Assembly (NCBI RefSeq): GCF_016864375.1
Contig: NZ_CP069354.1
Span: 3,879,501 to 3,943,500, forward strand
Direction of reading: 5' to 3'
Length of the DNA stretch: 64,000 nucleotides
Origin: Microvirga sp. VF16
Lineage (GTDB): Bacteria; Pseudomonadota; Alphaproteobacteria; Rhizobiales; Beijerinckiaceae
The notes under the pieces were generated by a model. It worked only from the letters and a program-made list of their open reading frames with translations. It did no database searches and was not told the DNA's origin. The position numbers and the translations under genes were made by a program. Below, in pieces: positions 15,668-24,106 of the stretch. Numbering within the stretch: the first letter of the stretch is position 1; each line of letters opens with the position of its first letter.

Positions 15668-16846
15668 TTATCGCACTTGCCTCCCCTTCCCCACCGTTGC
15701 CCGCCCATACCCCACCGCCTCACGCTTCTCATCATCACTCAAAAACGCCGCCGCCGACACACGGCGCCAGAGGCTTTCGCGTTCGTCGGCCAGTGCCTCG
15801 ACGGCGTCGAGATCGGGTTCGAGTTGCAGCATTTCGCCGTAGGCGGGCGCCAGCCAATGTGACAGCGAGTCCGCCGTGCGCTTCACGAGCGGGATCACCG
15901 TCTGGCGATAGAAGGCGCGGTTGGCTTCGGCGTAGTTGGCGTGCGTGCTGTCGCCGGGAAGACCGAGCAGCAGCGGCGGCACCCCGAAGGCGAGCGCGAT
16001 CTCGCGCGCAGCGGCCGCCTTCGCCTCGACGAAGTCCATGTCCTTCGGCGAGAGCGAGAGCGGCTTCCAGTCGAGGCCGCCTTCGAGAAGCAGGGGGCGT
16101 CCCGCATTGCCGGCACCCTGGTAATTCGCTTCGAGTTCGCTCTTCAAGCGATCGAACTGCGCATCGGTCAGCGTCGCGCCACCGACGACGAGCGCGCCGG
16201 AGGGCCGTGCCGCGTTGTCGAGAAGCGCCTTGTTCCAGGCGCCCGCCGCGTTGTGAATGTCGAGCGCGGTGGCCGCAGCTTCCATCGGCGAGAGACCGTA
16301 ATGATCATCAACTGGGTGAAACAGCGTGAGATGCAGAATCGGCGGCAGCGTCTCGTCATCGCGGATCGCGAAGCACACGGATTGCGTGCCGACCGCATAT
16401 TCATAAGCAGCAGGCCAGCCATCGGCATCTGGCACCACGCGCATCCGGTCGGGCCGTAAGCAATAGAGTTCGTGCGGCGCGCCATCGAGGCTTACCGCCT
16501 CCACATAGGCGTTGCCGGAGACCATGAGGTGGCCGTAGAGGCTTTCCAGAAAACGCTGGCCGCCCTCGCGCGCATTGGGCCTGGCGAGCAGCGCAAGCAG
16601 CGGATGCGCCGTAAGTTCCCTGCCCTCGCTCTTGAGCACCAGGGGCAAAGCCGCCGCCGCCTCGCTCACCAGCCGCACGGCGCGATGCACGATGGCGTTC
16701 TTCTGAAAGCCTTCGCGGGACAAGGCCGCGTAATCGCGTGGCGTCCATACGGCGCGGCCGGCGACATAGAGCGCGATGGCGCTTTGCACGCGCGAAGCCT
16801 TGGCCTCGGGCGGCGCCTGAAGCCAGCGGGTCAATCGATTGAACAT
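15668..16846 (-). CDS. GTA portal protein, HK97 family (gp3)
   Basis: A 392-residue phage portal protein (dodecameric ring at the DNA packaging vertex). Family features include VYVAGRAVWTPRDYAALSREGFQKNAIVHRAVRLVSEAAAALP near the N-terminus, ARPSGALVVGGATLTDAQFDRLK, and GVPPLLLGLPGDSTHANYAEANRAFYRQTVIPL. The ATG at 16846 has CAGGAG seven bases upstream, so the in-frame extension to 16945 is rejected. Confidence 0.94.
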   Translation of the reverse strand: MFNRLTRWLQAPPEAKASRVQSAIALYVAGRAVWTPRDYAALSREGFQKNAIVHRAVRLVSEAAAALPLVLKSEGRELTAHPLLALLARPNAREGGQRFLESLYGHLMVSGNAYVEAVSLDGAPHELYCLRPDRMRVVPDADGWPAAYEYAVGTQSVCFAIRDDETLPPILHLTLFHPVDDHYGLSPMEAAATALDIHNAAGAWNKALLDNAARPSGALVVGGATLTDAQFDRLKSELEANYQGAGNAGRPLLLEGGLDWKPLSLSPKDMDFVEAKAAAAREIALAFGVPPLLLGLPGDSTHANYAEANRAFYRQTVIPLVKRTADSLSHWLAPAYGEMLQLEPDLDAVEALADERESLWRRVSAAAFLSDDEKREAVGYGRATVGKGRQVR

Positions 16847-16930
16847 CAAAAACTCCTGCCCAGGATGAGGGCATGACGAAAAATGAAGGGCCGTGTGAGC
16901 AACGAAATGCTCCTCCTCCTGCCAATCCTC

Positions 16931-17035
16931 CTGCCATGGCCGCACTTGTTGCGGCCATCCACGTCTTCAACGGAGGCAAAGACGTGGATCCCCGGGACTG
17001 ATCCCCGGATCAAGTCCGGGGACGGGGATGACGGC
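16931..17035. repeat. Intergenic palindromic element (family B)
   Basis: A near copy of 8471-8580, with the same GACGTGGATCCCCGGGACTG core and the CCCCGGATCAAGTCCGGGG hairpin, and an ATGACGG terminus. It lies upstream of the portal gene. Confidence 0.8.
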
Positions 17036-17205
17036 CCAGCGTCTTCTTCCGTTACAACGGCACATCTCTGCTCTGCGTTGATTCAGAATGGCGACATCTT
17101 CCGCAGACGATGATGAAGAAGCGGGCAATTCTCGCCATCCTGTCATTGGGCGGTCACATGCCGTGAGGTAATCTTTAGATGTTGCGGGGCATCCGGCGAC
17201 ATTCA

Positions 17206-17243
17206 CGCGCCAGCCGAGCTGGTTTCCCCACTCGGCTGGCGCG
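17206..17243. repeat. Perfect 13-bp inverted repeat
   Basis: CGCGCCAGCCGAG and CTCGGCTGGCGCG separated by 12 bases (CTGGTTTCCCCA). No T-run follows on either strand, so it is not a standard terminator. Role unknown. Confidence 0.6.
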
Positions 17244-17604
17244 ACCATCAAGTTTCTCGAGCTCTGTCGTCCTTTCTCCTATTCGGGACGGCATGAGGCA
17301 GATGGCGGGGCGGATCGGCACGGATGGACTGCCATCCGCCCCTGCCTTCCAGCAGCACTCCCACCTTTGAGAGCCCCTCCGTTGCGCCGCGTTGCCTCTT
17401 TGGAGACAGATGCGCCCGAAAGGCTCACTCCATCAGGAGACGTTGAGGATCGTCGGCTGCACAATAGCTTATGCGCAGTGGCTCCATTCTTTGCCCCTAC
17501 GGGAGTCACGGCGCCCCGGCTGGAGATATGCGTGAACGCTGTACTTCGGCTGGGGCGTTCTTTCTTCCCTCGTGTCATTCGCGGGTGTTCGCGTGACATC
17601 CTCC

Positions 17605-17697
17605 ACGTCATGGCCGGGCTTGTCCCGGCCATCCCGATGCAGTGAAGCGCCGCGCCTTTCCAATCGGGATCACCGGCACAAGGCCGGTGATGACGTG
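17605..17697. repeat. Intergenic palindromic element (family B variant)
   Basis: Outer arms CACGTCAT and ATGACGTG, with nested GGCCGGGCTTGTCCCGGCC and CACCGGCACAAGGCCGGTG hairpins. It lies just downstream of the terminase gene. Confidence 0.75.
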
Positions 17698-17726
17698 AGG
17701 AGGTTGTCGGTCCTGCATGAGCAGTC

Positions 17727-19112
17727 TCACAACACCCGCACTCTTGGCTCCCGCCTCTCCCGCAGCATCAATTCGGTCAGCGTCCAGACGAGTGCATCCA
17801 TGCGGTCAGGCGAGCGACCCGATGTCAGACCGCCGGGACCGAAATCGCAGAGCTCGTCCTCAAGCTCCGGCAGCGCGCCCACATGGCGCACGCGGTTCTG
17901 TGCGTACAGCACGGAGACCGGCTCCGCGCGTAAATATTTGCCACGCGTGGCGCGCACCGCCATGACAGGCACGGACGGATCGACCTCGCGGATCACGCCG
18001 GTCGCCATCTCGCCGCCCTGGTTCGTCTCGACGACGAGCGCATCGGCCTCGAACCGTCGATACAGCGCCACGGCCTTCGCCGCCCATTCCGGTGGCTTCA
18101 AGCCTGACGCCGTTGCATCCTCCAGCACGTAAGCAACACCGTTGTCATCGATGCCTGCTGCAACGATCCCGCAGGCATCGGCGCGCTTCGACGACGAGGC
18201 CGGCGGATCGACGGCGACGACGATGCGCATGAGCGGCGGCGCGCACGAAACGCGGTTCGCTTCGACGATGTCGCGCGTCCATAACGCATCGGGCCGATCC
18301 TCGACGATGTCGCCATCGAGCTCCTGCCGACCGAGACGCGTACCGGCATAGCGACGCATGACGGTGTCGAGAAAGACCGGCGCCAGGTTCTCCGCATTGT
18401 CGGCGGTGCGCACGCGCGACACCGCGACATGCGGATCGGCGAGGAAGCGCTTGATGAGCGGGATCGGCCGCGGCGTCGTCGTCACCATCTGGCGCGGATG
18501 CGCGCCGAGACGAAGACCGAATTGCAGCATGTCCCAGGTCTCCTCCACGTGCTTCCACTTGGCGAGTTCGTCCGCCCAGGCGGCATCGAATTGCGGACCG
18601 CGCAAGGAATCGGGATCCTCCGCCGAGAACACATGCGCCACCGCGCCGTTCGACCATTCGAGCTTGCGCAAGGACGGCGACCATGTGGGGCGTTCATGGC
18701 GCGCATGGATGGAGAGAATGCCGGCAGGCCCCTCCACCATCACGTTGCGCGCATCCGAAAAGGTCTCGCCGATCAGCGCGATGCGCCGTGACGCGTGATG
18801 CGCAAAATCCGGTTCGGCGAGCGCGATGCCGCGCACCCACTCGGCGCCGGTGCGGGTCTTGCCCGCCCCTCGCCCGCCGAGCATGAGCCAAGTCGTCCAG
18901 GGATCGTGCAGGCGCGCCAGGCCCGGCAAGCGCTGCTCCGGACGGCAGCGCACCGGCCAATGCCGCAGCACGCTTTCGAAATCGTCTTCAGACCAGGATG
19001 CCGTCGCATCCGCGAGCCTCCTCTTCCGCGATAACCCGGTTAAGATGGTGAGCAAGTTCGTCGCGCAGCTCGTGGAGGCTGCGTCTTGGTTTAGAATGAT
19101 GCTCGGATTCAT
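17727..19112 (-). CDS. GTA terminase large subunit (gp2)
   Basis: A packaging ATPase/nuclease of up to 461 residues. With the 19112 start the Walker A motif GGRGAGKT is at residues 79-86; a Walker B-like FDAAWADELAKW follows, and the C-terminal RNase H-like nuclease begins at MRIVVAVDPPASS. The ATG at 19112 makes the gene overlap the small subunit gene by 125 bp. A TTG at 19055 (LLTILTGLSRKRRLAD) is a shorter alternative and would look more like homologues. The enzyme packages host DNA headfuls in GTAs. Confidence 0.93.
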   Translation of the reverse strand: MNPSIILNQDAASTSCATNLLTILTGLSRKRRLADATASWSEDDFESVLRHWPVRCRPEQRLPGLARLHDPWTTWLMLGGRGAGKTRTGAEWVRGIALAEPDFAHHASRRIALIGETFSDARNVMVEGPAGILSIHARHERPTWSPSLRKLEWSNGAVAHVFSAEDPDSLRGPQFDAAWADELAKWKHVEETWDMLQFGLRLGAHPRQMVTTTPRPIPLIKRFLADPHVAVSRVRTADNAENLAPVFLDTVMRRYAGTRLGRQELDGDIVEDRPDALWTRDIVEANRVSCAPPLMRIVVAVDPPASSSKRADACGIVAAGIDDNGVAYVLEDATASGLKPPEWAAKAVALYRRFEADALVVETNQGGEMATGVIREVDPSVPVMAVRATRGKYLRAEPVSVLYAQNRVRHVGALPELEDELCDFGPGGLTSGRSPDRMDALVWTLTELMLRERREPRVRVL

Positions 19113-19545
19113 CGAGCGGTGAGCCTTCCTGTTCCAGAAGGGCCTGCGCCGTCATCAACGTCTTGGCGTAGGACGCCAGGATCTGAGCCGTCTTGGCGTG
19201 GCTCGTCACGCGCCCGGCGCGCTGCTCCTTCACGAGAGCCTTGATTTGAGATTTCGTCACGCGCGCCAGCGATCGCGCGGTATCGCGCAAGGCCGCGGGG
19301 GCAGACAAAGCCTCGGATGGATCGTCGGCTCGGCCTTCCACCGCCGCGTCGACACCATCCCGATCTTTCAGAGCGAGTGCGGCCGCCCGGTGCGGCCATC
19401 CCCAGCTGTCCCGCAGACGCACGAAGGTCCTGCGGCTCACATCGATCCGGGCCGCGATCTCATGCAGATTCATGGAGGGGCAGTTGAAATAATACTCGTA
19501 AGCCCGCCGCTTCTGTTCGGCAGACACTTCGATCGCGACAGCCAT
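18988..19545 (-). CDS. GTA terminase small subunit-like protein (gp1)
   Basis: A 185-residue protein with an N-terminal helix-turn-helix (NLHEIAARIDVSRRTFVRLRDSWGWP, about residues 25-50) and a helical C-terminal half, consistent with a small terminase subunit that recognises DNA and recruits the ATPase. The ATG at 19545 (MAVAIEVSAEQKRRAYEYY) is preferred; an in-frame start at 19635 would read through the terminator hairpin. It is the first gene of the cluster and overlaps gp2. Confidence 0.8.
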   Translation of the reverse strand: MAVAIEVSAEQKRRAYEYYFNCPSMNLHEIAARIDVSRRTFVRLRDSWGWPHRAAALALKDRDGVDAAVEGRADDPSEALSAPAALRDTARSLARVTKSQIKALVKEQRAGRVTSHAKTAQILASYAKTLMTAQALLEQEGSPLDESEHHSKPRRSLHELRDELAHHLNRVIAEEEARGCDGILV

Positions 19546-19558
19546 CGGGGACAATCCA

Positions 19559-19590
19559 ATAAAAAACCGCCCAAGCGGGAGCTTGAGCGG
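19559..19590 (-). terminator. Terminator or attenuator in the leader of the GTA cluster
   Basis: On the minus strand, CCGCTCAAGC and GCTTGGGCGG arms (one mismatch, 4-base loop) are followed directly by a T-run (GGTTTTTTATTGG). It lies about 15-45 bases upstream of the gp1 ATG. No minus-strand gene is visible upstream, so it would act on the GTA leader itself. Confidence 0.6.
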
Positions 19591-20306
19591 CGGAGGTTGC
19601 ACCGGGGCGATGAATGCGGACGGGGCTTCATTCACACTTCGCCAGTGTTCACGTTTTGTACTCCAAGAGCGTCACGCTGTCAAGGTGAGTCTGGGCCGCT
19701 TCGAACTTCCGATGCGCAGCAAGGCTTTGCATGGCCCTGCCCCTCGCCTGGAGCGACAAGGGGGACGAGATTAGGCAGCGAATCGGCATCGCTCCTCGAA
19801 TCTCTTCTCATATCGAAGGTGTTCTCTGAAAGTTCTCCTATCAAGCAATATAGTGGATACTGTTACATGTTTTCGCGATCAAAATCGGAACATATGAGCA
19901 ATGAAGAGACAACGTTTGACCGTACTTTTTAAGTATACTAAGAAAACCATATAAATGCATAGCTACGCATTCGAGTAGGAATACTGAAAACTATCATATA
20001 ATAACCTACATGTTCATATAGGTTACAAAGATGCTACTCATCCGATGCGGGATTTCACCGTTATCCTGTTCCCCTCCACGACAAGAGTCCTGCGATAGAG
20101 TTCGTTGAACGCCTGCCCCCGACGGCCGCGGCTCCCCGGTCATTGTCTCGTCCAGCCTCGGAAACCGAATCTCCGCTCCGCCAAAATTCCATATGGCGTA
20201 GAGCCAGGAAATTCCTATACAAAGTTACGGAACGAGATCTTCCTGACGAGCATTACGCAGGATGGGTTGGACGAGAAACGACAGGATGGGAACGGGGGCA
20301 GCAGAC
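19591..20306. other. AT-rich non-coding interval
   Basis: About 700 bases without a credible gene. From about 19780 to 20040 the composition is clearly AT-rich relative to the rest. It includes TTTTTAAGTATACTAAGAAAA and a 7-bp inverted repeat TAACCTA/TAGGTTA at 20002-20025. It probably holds the promoters for the GTA cluster on the minus strand and for the RTX gene on the plus strand. Confidence 0.55.
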
Positions 20307-22592
20307 ATGGCGGCATCAATCATTCGGCTCGGGGGCGAGCAAAAGGTCAACAGTCACACGACCAGCAGCCAACAAGCACAGAGCATCACAGCGCTGAAGG
20401 ACGGCGGCTGGGTCGTGACCTGGCAATCCTTTAATCAGGACGGCTCTCTCAGGGGCATCTATCAGCAGCGCTACAAGGCCGATGGCTCGCTTAGCGGCAG
20501 TGAACAGCAGGTCAATACCCATACGACAAGCGACCAATCGGCTCCGAGCGTGACGGCGCTGGCCGACGGTGGCTGGGTCGTCACCTGGATGTCCTGGGAT
20601 CAGGATGCCGGCTTTTTCGGGGGCGTCTATCAGCAGCGCTACAAGGCCGACGGCTCGCCCGTCACCGATGGTCCCCATGGCGGCGAACAGCAGGTCAACA
20701 CCGAGACGGATGATAACCAATCGGAGCCGAGCGTGACAGCGCTGACGGATGGCGGCTGGCTCGTGACCTGGACCTCCAACGGTCAGGACGGCACCTATAA
20801 CATCTACCAGCAGCGCTACAACGCCGATGGCTCGCCCGTCACCGACGGTCCTTTTGGCGGCGAACGGCTGGTCAATACCTATACGATAGACAACCAATCG
20901 GCTCCGAGCGTGACAGCGCTCGCCGATGGCGGCTGGGTCGTCACCTGGATGTCCTTGAGTCAGGACGGCTCCGGCTATGGCACCTACCAGCAGCGCTACA
21001 AGGCCGATGGCTCGCTCAGCGGCAGCGAGCAGAGGGTCAACACCGTCACGGACCAACACCAAGCGTTTCCGAGCGTGACGGCGCTGGACGACGGCGGCTG
21101 GGTCGTGACGTGGGCCTCCAACACCCAAGACGGCTCCGGCTATGGCACCTATCAGCAGCGCTACAGTGCCGACGGTTCGCTCAGCGGCAGCGAGTTGCAG
21201 GTCAATACCTATACGACAAACGATCAATCGACTCCGAGCGTGACGGTGCTTGCCGATGGCAGCTGGGTCGTCACCTGGACCTCCAACAGCCAGGACGAGC
21301 CCGGTGGTCTCGGCATCTACCAGCAGCGCTTCACCCCCGTCACAGCCTTCGGCGAGGGCACGGAGAGCGGAACCGGGACCGGCGATCATGAGGTGTTTCG
21401 GGTCAGGAACGGCGGCCTGGAGGCGGGCGACACGCTCGCGGCCGGTGGCGGCATCGATGTTCTCAAGATGATCGAGGCCGGCAGCCTCGATCTCACCGCA
21501 CCGGATACTTTGACCGGCATCGAGATCGTCCAGGGTTCGAACGGCAACGACACCATCGCGACGAACGCCACGCGCCTGACGGAGATCGTCGGCATCCAGG
21601 GCGGCGCCGGGCGTGACGAGTTGCGCCTGCAGGCCGGCACCTATGATCTCTCGGCCAAAGTCGTCTCCGGCATCGAGACCATCACGCTTCTTGGAACCGG
21701 CTCCCTCACCTTCGCCGACAAGGCGACGGCGCTGCTGGCGCACAGCCAGACGCAGAACGGCGCCGTCATCCTGACCGACGACAGCTTCACAGTGGCCGAG
21801 CGCACCCAGCTCTACCATCAGGGCATCCGGCAGGTCACGGATGCGGGCGGAGTCCACGTTCTGCAGGAGGCGCAAGCCTCGTTGAGCACGCGCGCGGTGG
21901 AGGAGAATGCCGGAACCGGCACCGTCATCGGGACGCTCTCGGCGATAGATCCCACCCCGGGCGACGGGCTGCGCTTCGAGCTGATCGACAATGCCGGTGG
22001 ACGCTTTGCCCTGTCGGGCAATCAGATCGTCGCGGGTAACGGCAGCCTGCTCGACTACGAGAGTGGCGCCACGCATCGCATCGTCGTGCGCATCGTTGAT
22101 GAGGGCGGCATCATCACCGACGCGGCATTCACGATCATGCTCAGCGACATTCCCGTCGAGACGGTCAAGGGCACGTCCCGCGCTGACGTGCTCAAGGGCG
22201 GAACGGGCAATGACGTTCTCTACGGCGGACTGGGCAAGGACACATTGACCGGCGATGCGGGACAGGACGTGTTCGCGTTCGACACCCGGCCGAACAAGAA
22301 GAGCAATCTCGACAAGATCACCGACTTCGTCGTGAAGGACGATGCGATCTGGCTCGACAACAAGGTGTTCACGAAACTCGGCAAGGCTGGCTCCATCACC
22401 AAGCCCACTGCGCTGAAGAAGGGCTACTTCGCCACCGACAAGGCCAAGGACAAGGACGATTACGTCATCTACAGCAAGAAGACCGGGATCCTCTCCTATG
22501 ACGTCGACGGCTCGGGCTCCAAGGTCGCTGTCGAGATCGCCCAATTGAAGAAAGGTCTCGGCCTCAAGGCCACCGACTTCTTCGTGGTGTAG
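20307..22592 (+). CDS. RTX-type calcium-binding protein with six internal repeats and a cadherin-like domain
   Basis: A large acidic secreted protein, 761 residues from the ATG at 20307; in-frame ATGs at 20262 and 20286 are alternatives. Residues about 10-345 contain six tandem repeats of some 50-60 residues, each centred on VTALADGGWVVTW and ending in YQQRYKADGS. About residues 530-620 resemble a cadherin/dystroglycan-type domain (STRAVEENAGTGTVIGTLSA). The C-terminal part has RTX nonapeptides (LKGGTGNDVLYGGLGKD) and a serralysin-like terminal domain ending ATDFFVV. There is no N-terminal signal, so type I secretion is expected, but no type I transporter is in the window. Function is probably adhesion or surface matrix. 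Confidence 0.85.
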   Translation: MAASIIRLGGEQKVNSHTTSSQQAQSITALKDGGWVVTWQSFNQDGSLRGIYQQRYKADGSLSGSEQQVNTHTTSDQSAPSVTALADGGWVVTWMSWDQDAGFFGGVYQQRYKADGSPVTDGPHGGEQQVNTETDDNQSEPSVTALTDGGWLVTWTSNGQDGTYNIYQQRYNADGSPVTDGPFGGERLVNTYTIDNQSAPSVTALADGGWVVTWMSLSQDGSGYGTYQQRYKADGSLSGSEQRVNTVTDQHQAFPSVTALDDGGWVVTWASNTQDGSGYGTYQQRYSADGSLSGSELQVNTYTTNDQSTPSVTVLADGSWVVTWTSNSQDEPGGLGIYQQRFTPVTAFGEGTESGTGTGDHEVFRVRNGGLEAGDTLAAGGGIDVLKMIEAGSLDLTAPDTLTGIEIVQGSNGNDTIATNATRLTEIVGIQGGAGRDELRLQAGTYDLSAKVVSGIETITLLGTGSLTFADKATALLAHSQTQNGAVILTDDSFTVAERTQLYHQGIRQVTDAGGVHVLQEAQASLSTRAVEENAGTGTVIGTLSAIDPTPGDGLRFELIDNAGGRFALSGNQIVAGNGSLLDYESGATHRIVVRIVDEGGIITDAAFTIMLSDIPVETVKGTSRADVLKGGTGNDVLYGGLGKDTLTGDAGQDVFAFDTRPNKKSNLDKITDFVVKDDAIWLDNKVFTKLGKAGSITKPTALKKGYFATDKAKDKDDYVIYSKKTGILSYDVDGSGSKVAVEIAQLKKGLGLKATDFFVV

Positions 22593-22598
22593 GACGTT

Positions 22599-23627
22599 TC
22601 ACAGGACGAGATCGACCACGATCATTTCGTGATCCGACACCGCCCGGCCCTCTTCGTCGAGGGCCGGAACGATCTGCGGATTTGTTGCCGCGAGGCCGCG
22701 CACGACGATCCAATCGAGCTTGCCAAAGGGCGGCTTGTGCTTGTTCTTCGGGCCCGGTGTCTGCGTCGGGAGCGCGAGATTGGCGTTCGCCCAAGTGAAC
22801 CCCGCCTTTTGAAGATCGGCGAAGAGCGGTTCGTAACGCTCCGGCGCTTCGAGCAGGAGATGCCGTTCGTTCTCCTCGCGCGGCAGCGCCTTTGTGTTGA
22901 AGTCGCCACCGATCACGCAAGGCTCGCCCGGTGCGATCGCATCAAGCGCTTGCAGCAGGTTGAGGATCTGCGCCTGACGGTCGGCTGGATCGGTCTTGCT
23001 CTCGAGATGGGTGCTGACGATCCATAAAGGTCTCGGCGCATCGGCGATACGGGCGGCCAGCGCCATGCGCCCGCCGATCCGTCGCTGCGCGCCCTTGAAG
23101 CCGGAGAACCATAACCCGCTCTCATCGAGCGGGATCAGGTGCGGTTGCTCCAAGGCCAGTCCGGTCACGATGGCGTTGCCGTGGAGGCTGCGAATATTGC
23201 GCTCGCCTGCATGCTTGCGCATCTCGCCCTGGTCCCCGAGATCGAGTTCTACGAATTCGACCCCGTAGAGATACCCTTCGCCAGTGCCTGCGATCAGGTC
23301 GCGAAGGTTATGCGTGTTGCCGGAGCGCGCCATGCCGAGATCGACCTCGCTGAGCAGCGCGATGTCGGCGCCGGCCTGTTTCATGAGGAGGCGAGCCGCC
23401 GGCCGGTTCTTGAGACGCTCGGCGTTGAAGGCCGCGATTCTGATGATTTCAGGACAGGGCCGAACGTGCTCAGGCGGCACCTGTTCGATCTCCCGAAAAG
23501 CTGGGATCTGCTGCAGCAGGCGCGCATGCGCATCCTCGCCCGTCACCGATGCCCGACGCGCTTCCTCCAGGATGGAAGCCTCGGGAGCATCGAGGTTCTG
23601 CACGACCCGATCGATCACAGCGCGCAT
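22599..23627 (-). CDS. Endonuclease/exonuclease/phosphatase family protein
   Basis: A 342-residue EEP-superfamily (DNase I-like) protein. Motifs include IIRIAAFNAERLK near the start of the domain, ALLSEVDLGMARSGN (catalytic Glu), IVSTHLESK, CVIGGDFNTKA (catalytic D-x-N) and the terminal SDHEMIVVDL (catalytic Asp-His). The first 60 residues are an N-terminal extension. The ATG at 23627 is preferred over an in-frame start at 23768. It is convergent with the RTX gene, with six bases between the stops. The substrate (nucleic acid, phospholipid or phosphoester) cannot be told. Confidence 0.88.
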   Translation of the reverse strand: MRAVIDRVVQNLDAPEASILEEARRASVTGEDAHARLLQQIPAFREIEQVPPEHVRPCPEIIRIAAFNAERLKNRPAARLLMKQAGADIALLSEVDLGMARSGNTHNLRDLIAGTGEGYLYGVEFVELDLGDQGEMRKHAGERNIRSLHGNAIVTGLALEQPHLIPLDESGLWFSGFKGAQRRIGGRMALAARIADAPRPLWIVSTHLESKTDPADRQAQILNLLQALDAIAPGEPCVIGGDFNTKALPREENERHLLLEAPERYEPLFADLQKAGFTWANANLALPTQTPGPKNKHKPPFGKLDWIVVRGLAATNPQIVPALDEEGRAVSDHEMIVVDLVL

Positions 23628-23788
23628 GGTGCAGGAGCTTCTCAAAAACTTTCTCGGCCTCCTGCCAATTAGGGCGTCGCGCCTCTTGCCGGACCTGCGA
23701 ATTTCAGGAATCTTTGAGCTTGGCCTTAGGAACTTTTTTAAGTACGGGCCGTTATGTGAGCGCATCAAGCTTTGCCGGGAGGAAGCCC

Positions 23789-23983
23789 ATGGTCTTTTGG
23801 GCTGCTATTGTTGCGCTCGCAACGGGCGCATTCGTCTATGTTGGCGACCTCTCTTCGGCCCTTGTCAGCCTAGCTGAAATCGGCGGCGTCATCGTCCTGT
23901 TCACCCTGGTCTGTGCCGCGGAAGTCTTCAGCATCCCGAAGAACCCGCCCTTCGACAAAGGCCACGCCCAGTCCGAGTCCTAG
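23789..23983 (+). CDS. Small two-helix membrane protein
   Basis: A 64-residue protein starting at an ATG preceded by GGAGGAAGCCC. Two hydrophobic segments (FWAAIVALATGAFVYVG and IGGVIVLFTLVCAAEVF) span most of it, followed by a short polar tail. I do not recognise the family. The good ribosome binding site and the high membrane character support a real gene. Confidence 0.6.
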   Translation: MVFWAAIVALATGAFVYVGDLSSALVSLAEIGGVIVLFTLVCAAEVFSIPKNPPFDKGHAQSES

Positions 23984-24056
23984 GGCCCGGCGCGCCGGCG
24001 GTTTCCTTTGACGCCCTCGAAAAGCGGGCCTCCTCATCCCAATGTCTGATCTTTTC

Positions 24057-24096
24057 CTGACCCATGGGAAATGTTAATATATTGCCCATGGGTCAG
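24057..24096. promoter_or_regulatory. Perfect 12-bp inverted repeat upstream of the HWE kinase
   Basis: CTGACCCATGGG and CCCATGGGTCAG separated by 16 AT-rich bases (AAATGTTAATATATTG). The spacer looks like a -10 region or operator core. It lies just before the kinase start and contains an in-frame ATG of that gene in the spacer, so it may be an operator or a hairpin controlling translation. Confidence 0.5.
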
Positions 24097-24106
24097 ATTC
24101 GTGATT

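Larger units (their letters stand above)
16847..17726. other. 880-bp non-coding interval between portal and terminase genes
   Basis: Between gp3 and gp2 I find no credible gene. It holds two family B palindromes, a 13-bp perfect inverted repeat at 17206-17243, and reading frames that are short and lack family features. Its size is unusual for a GTA operon and it may contain a promoter for the genes downstream on the minus strand. Confidence 0.6.

Noticed and set aside
17111..17167. Short plus-strand frame MMKKRAILAILSLGGHMP
   Set aside because: It looks like the start of a signal peptide but stops after 18 codons, and no continuation was found in the other frames.
4386..17697. Repeats as a CRISPR array
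   Set aside because: Copies are far apart, palindromic over 100-200 bases, of variable length and without spacers or cas genes.
72..19545. Interpretation as an ordinary prophage
   Set aside because: No integrase, repressor, replication, lysis or attachment sites were seen, and the gene order and short tape measure are those of an RcGTA-type element.
19635..19780. Possible tRNA or small RNA near the start of the GTA cluster
   Set aside because: No cloverleaf or anticodon arm could be drawn; only a weak GGTTCGAA-like resemblance was seen.
20316..22544. Long minus-strand open frame of 742 codons opposite the RTX gene
   Set aside because: The plus-strand frame has clear RTX, repeat and cadherin features. 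The antisense frame is a by-product of high GC and repeated codon patterns and shows no family motif.
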